From: Endozoicomonas ascidiicola
GTDB taxonomy: Bacteria > Pseudomonadota > Gammaproteobacteria > Pseudomonadales > Endozoicomonadaceae
Assembly (NCBI RefSeq): GCF_001646945.1
Contig: NZ_LUTV01000008.1
Span: 204,858 to 247,142, forward strand
Length of the DNA: 42,285 nt
Direction of reading: 5' to 3'
Part shown: one piece after another, positions 27,142-34,995 of the stretch
Layout: every line of letters begins with the position of its first letter
Numbering within the stretch: position 1 is the stretch's first letter
Translations under genes and position numbers: made by a program
The notes under the pieces: model-generated
What the model was told of the DNA's origin: nothing
What the model saw: the letters and a program-made list of their open reading frames with translations, nothing else
Database searches by the model: none

Positions 27142-28485
27142 ATGAATCACGCTATAAAACAAACGCTGAGCCTGCAAAATACTATTGGCATGGGCTTTAT
27201 GGCTTTTGCCATGTTTTTGGGGGCCGGTAACCTTATCTTTCCTCCGTTGATTGGCTTTATGGCCGGAGAGCAGGTGTGGTACGCCGCCGCAGGGTTTCTG
27301 GTTACCGGGGTGGGGTTACCGTTGCTCGGTATCGTCGCCATTGCCAGGGTCGGGGGGGATTTCAATAATATCAGTCAGGAGCTGCCGAAAGGATTGGTGA
27401 TTGCCCTTGCGTCCTCTATCTATCTGATCATAGGCCCTGTCTATGCGGTTCCACGCACCGCACTGGTTGCCTTTGAGGTTGGCATTGAACCGTTTCTGCC
27501 CAGTAATAACGCGCATGTGCAACTGATATTCAGTCTGGTGTTTTTTTCCATTGCCTGGTACTTATCCATACGCCCCGGCAAGTTACTTGAGACAGTTGGC
27601 AAACTCATTACCCCGGCGTTAATCATCCTGCTTACTCTACTGGGTCTATCGCCGGTTTTTGCCCCCCTTGGCAGCCCTGGCGAATCTCTGTCAGTCTATC
27701 AGGAGACGCCACTGATCAGTGGTTTTCTGGAAGGGTATATGACCATGGATACGCTGGCAGCCTTAATGTTTGGCATCGTGATCATTACCAATCTGAAATC
27801 CCACGGCATTCAAGACAAAACCAGCCTTTTTCATTACAGTATGACCACAGGCATTATCACTGCTATTGGCCTTTCTTTGGTTTATCTGTCTTTGTTTTAT
27901 CTCGGCGCTACCAGTCGGGCGATCATTACATCACCAGAAAATGGCGGCCAGATTCTGGCCTCCTATGCACACTTGATGTTTGGCAGCACGGGCGCAATTA
28001 TGCTGGCCTGCGTCGTCACCCTCGCTTGCCTGACTACAGCCATTGGCTGCATTACCGCCGCCAGTGAATATTTCGATGAGCTTTTCTCTTTTGTCAGTTA
28101 TCGAACCGTGGTAACCATCGTCAGTGCAACCTGCGTGGTGTTTGCCAATATGGGTGGATTGGGAGAAATTATTGAACTGTTTATTCCCGCACTTCTAGTG
28201 CTGTACCCTATTTCCATTGTCCTGATATTGTTGGGTTTGTTCCGGCACCGCTTGCCACACTCTGTGTTCATTTATCGCTCAACACTGGCCACTGCATTTT
28301 TATTCAGTGTGATTGATCTACTTAAAGACCAGAGTCACCCACTCTTTGCTCAACTATTAAGTGTCTTCGATTGCCTCCCGGGATATCACAATCACATGCT
28401 CTGGGTCTTACCTGCCTTAACGATGTTTCTGATCAGCCTGACGTTAAGCCCACTATTTAAACAACCAGAGTCGTTAAGTAATTAA
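27142..28485 (+). CDS. brnQ: Branched-chain amino acid:cation symporter
   Basis: This 447-residue LIVCS-family transporter imports leucine, isoleucine and valine with sodium or protons. It has about twelve hydrophobic helices. The N-terminal MGFMAFAMFLGAGNLIFPPL is the family signature, followed by GFLVTGVGLPLLGIVAIA and GPVYAVPRTALVAFEVG. Length is usual (about 440). It stands alone: a MITE-like element and a hairpin separate it from the kinase gene, and 236 bp without a supportable gene follow. In that gap GTTGCCG (28607) and CGGCAAC (28653) form a widely spaced inverted pair of uncertain meaning. Confidence 0.95.
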   Translation: MNHAIKQTLSLQNTIGMGFMAFAMFLGAGNLIFPPLIGFMAGEQVWYAAAGFLVTGVGLPLLGIVAIARVGGDFNNISQELPKGLVIALASSIYLIIGPVYAVPRTALVAFEVGIEPFLPSNNAHVQLIFSLVFFSIAWYLSIRPGKLLETVGKLITPALIILLTLLGLSPVFAPLGSPGESLSVYQETPLISGFLEGYMTMDTLAALMFGIVIITNLKSHGIQDKTSLFHYSMTTGIITAIGLSLVYLSLFYLGATSRAIITSPENGGQILASYAHLMFGSTGAIMLACVVTLACLTTAIGCITAASEYFDELFSFVSYRTVVTIVSATCVVFANMGGLGEIIELFIPALLVLYPISIVLILLGLFRHRLPHSVFIYRSTLATAFLFSVIDLLKDQSHPLFAQLLSVFDCLPGYHNHMLWVLPALTMFLISLTLSPLFKQPESLSN

Positions 28486-28721
28486 TGCAACTTTGCTAAT
28501 GCAACGTTGCCAACCTGCGAAGAGTCAGAAATGTGACCCATTTGGATTTAATGCAGTTCTACGGATTGCAATCTTCAGAGGATCAAGTAAGCTTGCGCGC
28601 TTTTAGTTGCCGGTATTTCAGCTACTATTCTGTTGGACTTTCTTGCTGATAACGGCAACAGCCATGGCTGCGCACATCTGATGCGTGAAAACCTATTTTC
28701 AAAGAACAGTAGTCTTATCAC

Positions 28722-29900
28722 ATGTTCCGCAACTTGGCCCTTCCCGCTGTAATTTTTTCCATCATGATTTTAACTGGTTGCCAGACTCTACAATTCAAGG
28801 ATCGTCCAAAAAAAGACGATTCCCGTATAATTCAATCGGTGCCCCAACCGGCATTACCTCAACCGCCTGCACCTGAAGACAAACCAAAACAACCTGAGAC
28901 ACACACGATTACCATTCGTGAACAGACAATTCAGACACCTGCCCACCTGGAAGGTCGTTTGGTATTAGGCCTGAATGAAACCGCGTCTCTACCCAACCTT
29001 GACCTGACCATGATATCCAAACTGGATACTGGTGCAGAAAACAGTTCCGTGGATGCCCGTAATATTCAGCTATTCGAGCGCGATGGTAAAAAGTGGGTGA
29101 AATTTGACCTGAGCCGTACCTCCAAAGGCACTGTTCCCATGGAGCTACCGACCAAAGGCACCATTCGGATCAAGCGCCCCGGACTCAGCGCCATTGAACG
29201 CCCTGTCGTTCAATTAACCATCTCCATTGGTGAGATCACTCAGTCTGTTCCCGTTTCACTGACCGATCGCAGCCAATATGAGTCACCGCTGTTGATTGGT
29301 CGTAGCTTCATGCAGGACCTAGCGGTGATCGATGTTAACCAGAAATTCATTGCCACCAAACTCGTGTTAAAGTCCAGCAATCGTAAAGTGTTGGTACCCG
29401 TAACACAGAAATCCTACACCCGGGCTATTATCAAACCCGTCAGCGTCAAAGGTCTGGAAACCATCGGTGCCATTGAAAACGTACTGATCAAAAATGCCAG
29501 TATGATCCTGAAAGCCCGCATTGATACTGGAGCGCAGACGTCCTCCATCGATGCAAAGGAAATGGAACTGTTCCGTAAAGACGACAAACGCTGGGTACGC
29601 TTCAAGATTCTCGATACCTCCGGGGACATGATTACTCTTGAAGAACCGATTGTTCGTATGGTGCGCATTAAACGTCACGGTGATGATAATGATCGTCGCC
29701 CGGTGATCAAGCTGAAAACTCGCATTGACGGCATTAAAGCAGAAGCCGAATTTACACTCCGTGATCGGGAAAACTACAACTTCCCGGTACTGATTGGCGC
29801 CAGCTACCTGGAAAAGCGAGCGCTGGTGGATGTGTCTCAGGAATACATTACCGAGCTTTCTAATACAGAGCTTTCAAGCACCGCCAGCACCAAGGAGTAA
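28722..29900 (+). CDS. Lipoprotein with two tandem retropepsin-like (RimB-type) protease domains
   Basis: This 392-residue protein belongs to the so-called ATP-dependent zinc protease family, which in fact has a retropepsin-like aspartyl fold. A lipobox LTGC (17-20) predicts a membrane-anchored periplasmic lipoprotein. Two homologous domains follow: the first has SKLDTGAENSSVDARN (about 100-115) and ERPVVQLTISIG; the second has ARIDTGAQTSSIDAKE (about 264-279) and RRPVIKLKTRIDG. Each has the DTGA catalytic motif. Most members have one domain and should dimerise, so this copy is a single-chain version. It starts an operon with an inactive transglutaminase/7TM gene (8 bp away) and a RimK-like ligase. 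Confidence 0.85.
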   Translation: MFRNLALPAVIFSIMILTGCQTLQFKDRPKKDDSRIIQSVPQPALPQPPAPEDKPKQPETHTITIREQTIQTPAHLEGRLVLGLNETASLPNLDLTMISKLDTGAENSSVDARNIQLFERDGKKWVKFDLSRTSKGTVPMELPTKGTIRIKRPGLSAIERPVVQLTISIGEITQSVPVSLTDRSQYESPLLIGRSFMQDLAVIDVNQKFIATKLVLKSSNRKVLVPVTQKSYTRAIIKPVSVKGLETIGAIENVLIKNASMILKARIDTGAQTSSIDAKEMELFRKDDKRWVRFKILDTSGDMITLEEPIVRMVRIKRHGDDNDRRPVIKLKTRIDGIKAEAEFTLRDRENYNFPVLIGASYLEKRALVDVSQEYITELSNTELSSTASTKE

Positions 29901-29908
29901 GTTAGGGC

Positions 29909-31456
29909 ATGAATGGTCGTTTTCAGCTGGGTCTTATGATTGCCCTGCTCATTGTTGCCGGCCTCGGGCTGGCAATGTACAAACATTTTGCCCTTGGGTT
30001 TCCCCTGTTCAGCCACGATGTGTCCAAGGTGTGGAGCATTGAGGCATGGGTAACGTTTAAAGCTGAAGACGAACCGGCACAAGCCAGCCTGACATTGCCA
30101 GACCAGCAATCCGGTCTGCGCATTCTTGATGAATCCTTTGCCTCTCCCGGTTATGGCATCAACCAAATTGATGAAGGTGGCCAGCAGCGAGCCGTCTGGA
30201 GTATTCGTCAGGCGGACGGTCGACAGGATTTATTTTATAAAGTAAAGCTTCATCTGGAGCCGGACTATGACAAAAAGATCCATGATGAACCGGAAGCCGT
30301 CATTCCTCCGGTACTGCCAGAACCCTATCAAACCGCAGCCTTGAGTTTATTGAAGCAGGTAAAAGAACACTCTTCTGACCCTTCCAGCTTTGCCGGCACA
30401 CTCATCAACCACTTTATTGCCAAAGAGCCCAGCCAAAACACCAACATGTTATTGGGCATGACAGAAGAAGGCACATCACTGCCTAAACTGCTGGTTAATT
30501 TGCTCAATATGAGTGAGATTCCTGCCCGCATCGTGCGCGGCCTTCATCTGGAAGATGGACGACGAAGACAGCCTATTGTTGATATGATCGAAGTATACGA
30601 CGGCAATCAATGGCATCTGTTCAACCCAAGAACCGCCAAGCGTGGCACACCGGAAGACTTTTTCCTGTGGCAACGGGGCGCCAAATCCCTGTTGGATGTG
30701 ATGGGTGGTGTTGGCTCCGATGTTACTTTTTCCATGATTTCCCGTAATGTCCCGACCCGCGAGCTGGCCATCACAGAAGCGAAACAGGACGGCGCAGCAC
30801 TGATTGATTTCTCTATTTACACCCTGCCGCTTGAAGTTCAAAACGCCTTTAAAATCATTCTACTGATCCCGATTGGCGTGCTCGTTGTGCTGGTGATGCG
30901 CATCATTGTTGGCCTCAAAACCTCCGGTACCTTTATGCCGGTTCTGATTGCCATGGCTTTTCTGCAAACACAGCTGTTGCCAGGATTAACCATATTTATC
31001 TCGCTCGTCTCCATTGGTTTATGGATTCGCTCGTTCCTCAGCCAACAGAATATGTTGTTGGTCGCGCGGCTGGGGGCGGTCATTATCGTGGTTATTCTGA
31101 TCATGGCGGCCATGAGCATCCTCAGCTGGAAACTGGGCATTACCCAGGCGCTGACGGTGACCTTCTTCCCCATGATCATCTTGGCCTGGACCATCGAACG
31201 GATGTCCATTCTCTGGGAAGAAGAAGGTCCCAAACACGTAGTCACGGAAGGCGGCGGCAGTCTACTGGTTGCCACCATGAGCTATCTGTTAATGTCCAAT
31301 CCTATTGTTGAGCAGTTGACGTTTAACTTCCCAGAGCTGATGTTAACCCTGTTGGGCCTTGTTCTGCTGCTCGGTCAATACACCGGATACCGGTTACTGG
31401 AGTTGAAACGCTTTTATCCATTGGTTCACTCAATAAAAAATCATCAGTCAAGGTGA
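29909..31456 (+). CDS. Inactive transglutaminase-like domain fused to 7TM module
   Basis: This 515-residue inner-membrane protein has an N-terminal membrane helix (residues about 6-23), a periplasmic region to about residue 300 and a C-terminal seven-helix bundle (VQNAFKIILLIPIGVLVVLV onward). The transglutaminase-like part reads IPARIVRGLHLEDGRRRQPI then IEVYDGNQWHLFNPRTAKRG. The expected Cys and the catalytic His are not in their usual places, in keeping with the family name (inactive transglutaminase fused to 7 TM helices). It is preceded by a retropepsin-like gene and followed by a RimK-like ligase, a combination conserved across many proteobacteria and probably serving peptide-bond formation and cleavage at the envelope. 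Confidence 0.88.
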   Translation: MNGRFQLGLMIALLIVAGLGLAMYKHFALGFPLFSHDVSKVWSIEAWVTFKAEDEPAQASLTLPDQQSGLRILDESFASPGYGINQIDEGGQQRAVWSIRQADGRQDLFYKVKLHLEPDYDKKIHDEPEAVIPPVLPEPYQTAALSLLKQVKEHSSDPSSFAGTLINHFIAKEPSQNTNMLLGMTEEGTSLPKLLVNLLNMSEIPARIVRGLHLEDGRRRQPIVDMIEVYDGNQWHLFNPRTAKRGTPEDFFLWQRGAKSLLDVMGGVGSDVTFSMISRNVPTRELAITEAKQDGAALIDFSIYTLPLEVQNAFKIILLIPIGVLVVLVMRIIVGLKTSGTFMPVLIAMAFLQTQLLPGLTIFISLVSIGLWIRSFLSQQNMLLVARLGAVIIVVILIMAAMSILSWKLGITQALTVTFFPMIILAWTIERMSILWEEEGPKHVVTEGGGSLLVATMSYLLMSNPIVEQLTFNFPELMLTLLGLVLLLGQYTGYRLLELKRFYPLVHSIKNHQSR

Positions 31457-31481
31457 CTTACGTTATGAGAAGTCATGGAAA

Positions 31482-32480
31482 GTGCACGCCATGAGTAATT
31501 TCAGCTCCTACCTGCAAACGCTGCTGGCAAAGCTGTCCATCTGCACCCCGGCACAATTGGAAACAGCGGGTATTCTCAGTATGAATGCCCGAAACCTGAA
31601 CTATATTTCCAGATATAACCCAAGGAGTTTGCTGCCCCTGGTGGATGACAAACTCACCACCAAACGCATGGCGGAAAAATCCGGGGTTGATGTTCCCAAA
31701 CTCATCGGTGTGATCGAGTACCAATCGGATATCCGCAAATTAAAAGACATTCTGGAGCCTCTGGAACAGTTCGTTATCAAGCCTGCCAAAGGCAGTGGCG
31801 GTAAAGGCATTTTGGTCATCACCAGTCGTGACGGCGATCGTTATGTCAAAGCCAGCGGTGAAAGTTTATCGTTTGATGCTGTCAGCCGGGATGTGTCCAA
31901 CATTCTGGGTGGTCTTTACAGTCTTGGCGGCAAAACCGATGTGGCGGTGATTGAAAGCCTGATTGTTGCGGACCCTATCTTCAGTAATTACAGCTTTGAA
32001 GGTGTGCCGGATATTCGCATCATTGTTTTCCGGGGCTTTCCGGTGATGGCCATGATGCGCTTAGCCACCCGCGCCTCCGATGGCAAAGCCAACCTCCACC
32101 AGGGTGCCGTAGGCGTTGGTCTGGACATCGCCACCGGTAAACCTCTGCGCACGGTTCAGCATAATCGCCCGGTTCAGAATCATCCGGACACAGGTCATGA
32201 CTTCAGCAAACTGAACGTGCCTCACTGGCAGAAAATACTGCAGCTGTCTGCCAACTGTTTTGAAATGACCGGCCTTGGCTATCTTGGTGTCGATTTGGTG
32301 CTTGACCAGAATCTTGGCCCGTTAATCCTTGAACTGAACGCCCGCCCCGGGCTCGCCATTCAAATCGCCAACGGTCAGGGCATTGAGCCAAGATTGAAAG
32401 CCATTGAAGCCCTGCGCAAACACGATATTTCTATTGACGAGCGAGTCGCTTTTTCACAGCAATATTTCGGTGCAGATTGA
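31482..32480 (+). CDS. RimK-related ATP-grasp (alpha-L-glutamate ligase-like) protein
   Basis: This 332-residue ATP-grasp enzyme is expected to join an amino acid, often glutamate, to a carboxyl group. The ATP-binding loop is QFVIKPAKGSGGKGILVI (about 88-105). Later signatures are FEGVPDIRIIVFRGFPVMAM and the metal-binding GYLGVDLVLDQNLGPLILEL followed by NARPGLAIQIAN. It starts 25 bp after the 7TM gene. The acceptor is unknown: genuine RimK acts on ribosomal protein S6, but this branch travels with membrane partners and probably has another target. Confidence 0.9.
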   Translation: MHAMSNFSSYLQTLLAKLSICTPAQLETAGILSMNARNLNYISRYNPRSLLPLVDDKLTTKRMAEKSGVDVPKLIGVIEYQSDIRKLKDILEPLEQFVIKPAKGSGGKGILVITSRDGDRYVKASGESLSFDAVSRDVSNILGGLYSLGGKTDVAVIESLIVADPIFSNYSFEGVPDIRIIVFRGFPVMAMMRLATRASDGKANLHQGAVGVGLDIATGKPLRTVQHNRPVQNHPDTGHDFSKLNVPHWQKILQLSANCFEMTGLGYLGVDLVLDQNLGPLILELNARPGLAIQIANGQGIEPRLKAIEALRKHDISIDERVAFSQQYFGAD

Positions 32481-32793
32481 AACACCGAAAAAGAAACTTA
32501 CAACCAACACTCTAAAAAATTAGGCCAAATCAGGCATAATCAGCGTAGTGATCACTAATTTTCACGTACTTCAGGGTTCTGTACTTCACAGAACTCTAAA
32601 GACTGTGTAAAAATGAGGTTTGCTCCAACACTCCAGGAAGGAGGCTCGGGTGCAAACTTCACAGCAAGGAAAGCTAGCATTAGTTAGTATTACATGGTCG
32701 TTCAGAAGCGCAGCCCAGCCTTATGGCTCAAGGTCTGTCTGCTCATCGCCGGGTAACTACTTATCAGTAGATCACTATAAGGAAACCGGCTCT
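32481..32793 (+). promoter_or_regulatory. Long leader or N-terminal extension before the diguanylate cyclase
   Basis: Hairpins are visible at 32576-32594 (GTTCTGT/ACAGAAC), 32717-32728 (AGCC/GGCT) and 32757-32770 (CTACT/AGTAG). The frame is open from 32620, so part may be coding: an excellent ribosome site (AAGGAGG) precedes an in-frame GTG at 32650, and a weaker one (AAGGA) precedes a GTG at 32794. Only the second start gives a normal-length signal peptide. No known c-di-GMP riboswitch core is present. Confidence 0.3.
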
Positions 32794-34995
32794 GTGTTAA
32801 GGACAACCAGCCACTATCTTGCTGACCATATTCCACGGCCTATCAAACGCCGCTGGATACATTCTCTGTTGCTGACCTTTTTTTCCTGTTTTTTACTGCA
32901 TTCCACCGCAATACATGCCCAGCCAATAGTGCTCAACGGTGAAGGTGCCATACCTGTCGAATTAAATCCTATTGATGCCCCAAAAGCTATTTTTCTCAGT
33001 ACTGCCCCCCAGCATCAGAGCCGTGCAGACTGGTATCAACTGGATGTCACACAACCGAGCTTTTCTACAGACGACTGGCTATTGGTATTCCGACAGGTCC
33101 CCCACAGCAAACTGGATGTTTTTGCACCTGCAAACGGCGGCTATCGTCTTGTTGCCATGGGGCTGGACAGTAGCCGCAACGGCATCAAACAAAACACTCT
33201 GGAGCTCAACACAGCGCCAGGACAAACCAGCACATTTTACCTGCGTCACAATAAGGTAACACCGAATCAGCTGTTACCAGAGCTCTGGCCTGCGATGGCC
33301 TATTTTGATACTCTCAGCAATCAAGATGCCGCCATCAGCTCTGCTATTACGCTGTTGATCGTGGCGTTGGTGTTTCTGTTTGGCCTGACCATGCACAACA
33401 GAACCCGCGCCATGTATTTGCTGATCAGCCATATGCTGGCATCGACTCTAATGCTGCTGATGTGGGATGGCGATATTTTTCGTAATGTCACCTGGCTGGG
33501 AAACCCCGGCCACTGGTTAATGCTGGTCACCACCGGTGTGATCGTCACTGCCATCGCCTGCTATCGTTCTCTGACTCTGTTGCCAGTGTATAGCGTCAAC
33601 GTCGATCGACTGGTATTGTCACTGACCGCCATGGGCTTTGCCATTGTCGTTTATGCCATTACCGCTTCCGACCCAGTGGCAGACCCAATACTCACAGTAG
33701 CGGCCACCAGCCTCTTGTTGAGCCTGGCTCTGGTAGTAATTACCAGTGGTTATTGTCTCTATAACAACATCCGACCGGCACGATTAGCGTTTCCGGCATC
33801 CCTTATTTTACTGGGATTTCTGAGTTGGTCCTGGTCTACTGAAATGTGGCCCAGAAGCATGCCCACCTTTAATGAAGTCTTTTTCCTTTCACTGCACGGT
33901 GCGTTACTGCCACTGTTCTATTGGTACGGGCATTACCACAATCTACAGCACAGCGTTGCTATCAATGCCGTAGCGCCCACCAGCAGTAAGCGTCGGGTTT
34001 TTGAATCGGCTCTTCGCCAACACCTCCAGACTCTGGATGCCCCCATGCCAGAGTCTGAAATTACCCAGCGCATTCTGGCCACCTGTGAAACCGTGATTCC
34101 AGAAATTCCGGCCATTATGCTGCAACATCAAGGGGATCAATGGCAGGTTGAAGGCAATCACCTTAATATCGCCGCCAATCTTCGCAAGCAATTACCGGAC
34201 ATTGAAAATGATCTGATGAGTGTAATTGCATCGGGATCAGGCACACGAATCAATTTCAAAGATCGATTCGGTACCATTTTCTGGTTGTTCCCCTTGAGTA
34301 TTGAGCCCAGTCAGAAAATCATTCTGGCGCTGATTCCCATGCGACAACACCGGAATGCCAATACATGGCAAACCGCCTGTGATATCAGCAGCCACGCCGC
34401 CACGCTGGTGCAATCCAATCGTCAGTCGTTATTCTGGCAACAACAGGCCAGTCTTGACTCATTAACCGGCCTGCTGAATCGAAGAGCCTTCTGTGAAGAA
34501 TCAGAAAACGTGATTCATCGCCAACGAACCAGTCATAATCCAGAGCCGTGCTGCGCACTGTTCATGGACATTGATAACTTCAAGCAATTTAACGACCAGC
34601 TGGGGCACAACACCGGCGACCTGATTTTGAAAAATACCGCCAGCCTTTGTAAAAAAGCCTTACGCCAGCAGGATATTCTGGGGCGCTTTGGCGGCGAAGA
34701 GTTTGTCGCCCTGTTGCCAAATACCGAACCCTGGCAGGCATTTCGGGTAGCAGAGCGAATTCGTTATGCCGTTATGAATGCCAAGCTCTGTGGACCAGAC
34801 AACCAGCAACCCATCACCATCAGTATTGGCGTCGCCGCCATGAGCAGCACCGTCGACTCTCTGGAAAAACTGATGGCAGATGCTGATAAGGCAATGTATC
34901 GAGCCAAAGAAAAAGGAAAAAACAAAACCGCCATCAGCGCTGAGTTGACGGATGTTCGACTGCCCCATGGAGAGGCTGTCGTAAAAGGTAGCTAG
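32620..34995 (+). CDS. Membrane diguanylate cyclase (7TMR-DISM plus GGDEF)
   Basis: This protein makes cyclic di-GMP from two GTP. In order: a signal segment (WIHSLLLTFFSCFLLHS, ending HAQP near residue 100 of the longest frame), a periplasmic 7TMR-DISM extracellular domain, seven membrane helices (about 225-430), a linker resembling a degenerate GAF domain, and a C-terminal GGDEF domain with DSLTGLLNRRAF, MDIDNFKQFND and the active GRFGGEEFVALLP. No EAL domain is present. The longest frame starts at 32620, but a GTG at 32794 gives a normal signal peptide and 733 residues and is my preferred start; a GTG at 32650 has the best ribosome site. The TAG stop is made by the CTAG target of IS copy 2. 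Confidence 0.9.
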   Translation: MLQHSRKEARVQTSQQGKLALVSITWSFRSAAQPYGSRSVCSSPGNYLSVDHYKETGSVLRTTSHYLADHIPRPIKRRWIHSLLLTFFSCFLLHSTAIHAQPIVLNGEGAIPVELNPIDAPKAIFLSTAPQHQSRADWYQLDVTQPSFSTDDWLLVFRQVPHSKLDVFAPANGGYRLVAMGLDSSRNGIKQNTLELNTAPGQTSTFYLRHNKVTPNQLLPELWPAMAYFDTLSNQDAAISSAITLLIVALVFLFGLTMHNRTRAMYLLISHMLASTLMLLMWDGDIFRNVTWLGNPGHWLMLVTTGVIVTAIACYRSLTLLPVYSVNVDRLVLSLTAMGFAIVVYAITASDPVADPILTVAATSLLLSLALVVITSGYCLYNNIRPARLAFPASLILLGFLSWSWSTEMWPRSMPTFNEVFFLSLHGALLPLFYWYGHYHNLQHSVAINAVAPTSSKRRVFESALRQHLQTLDAPMPESEITQRILATCETVIPEIPAIMLQHQGDQWQVEGNHLNIAANLRKQLPDIENDLMSVIASGSGTRINFKDRFGTIFWLFPLSIEPSQKIILALIPMRQHRNANTWQTACDISSHAATLVQSNRQSLFWQQQASLDSLTGLLNRRAFCEESENVIHRQRTSHNPEPCCALFMDIDNFKQFNDQLGHNTGDLILKNTASLCKKALRQQDILGRFGGEEFVALLPNTEPWQAFRVAERIRYAVMNAKLCGPDNQQPITISIGVAAMSSTVDSLEKLMADADKAMYRAKEKGKNKTAISAELTDVRLPHGEAVVKGS

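Noticed and set aside
29367-29678. 103-codon minus-strand frame in the retropepsin-like gene
   Set aside because: Antisense shadow of a gene with clear domain signatures.
32650-32700. TPP riboswitch suggested by CTCGGGTGC
   Set aside because: The CTGAGA and ACCTGAT elements required by the family are missing.
32600-32800. Cyclic di-GMP riboswitch before the diguanylate cyclase gene
   Set aside because: Some resemblance at the 3' side (CGCCGGGTAAC), but the conserved GGGCAAACC and GACGCAAAGCC cores are absent at the right spacing.
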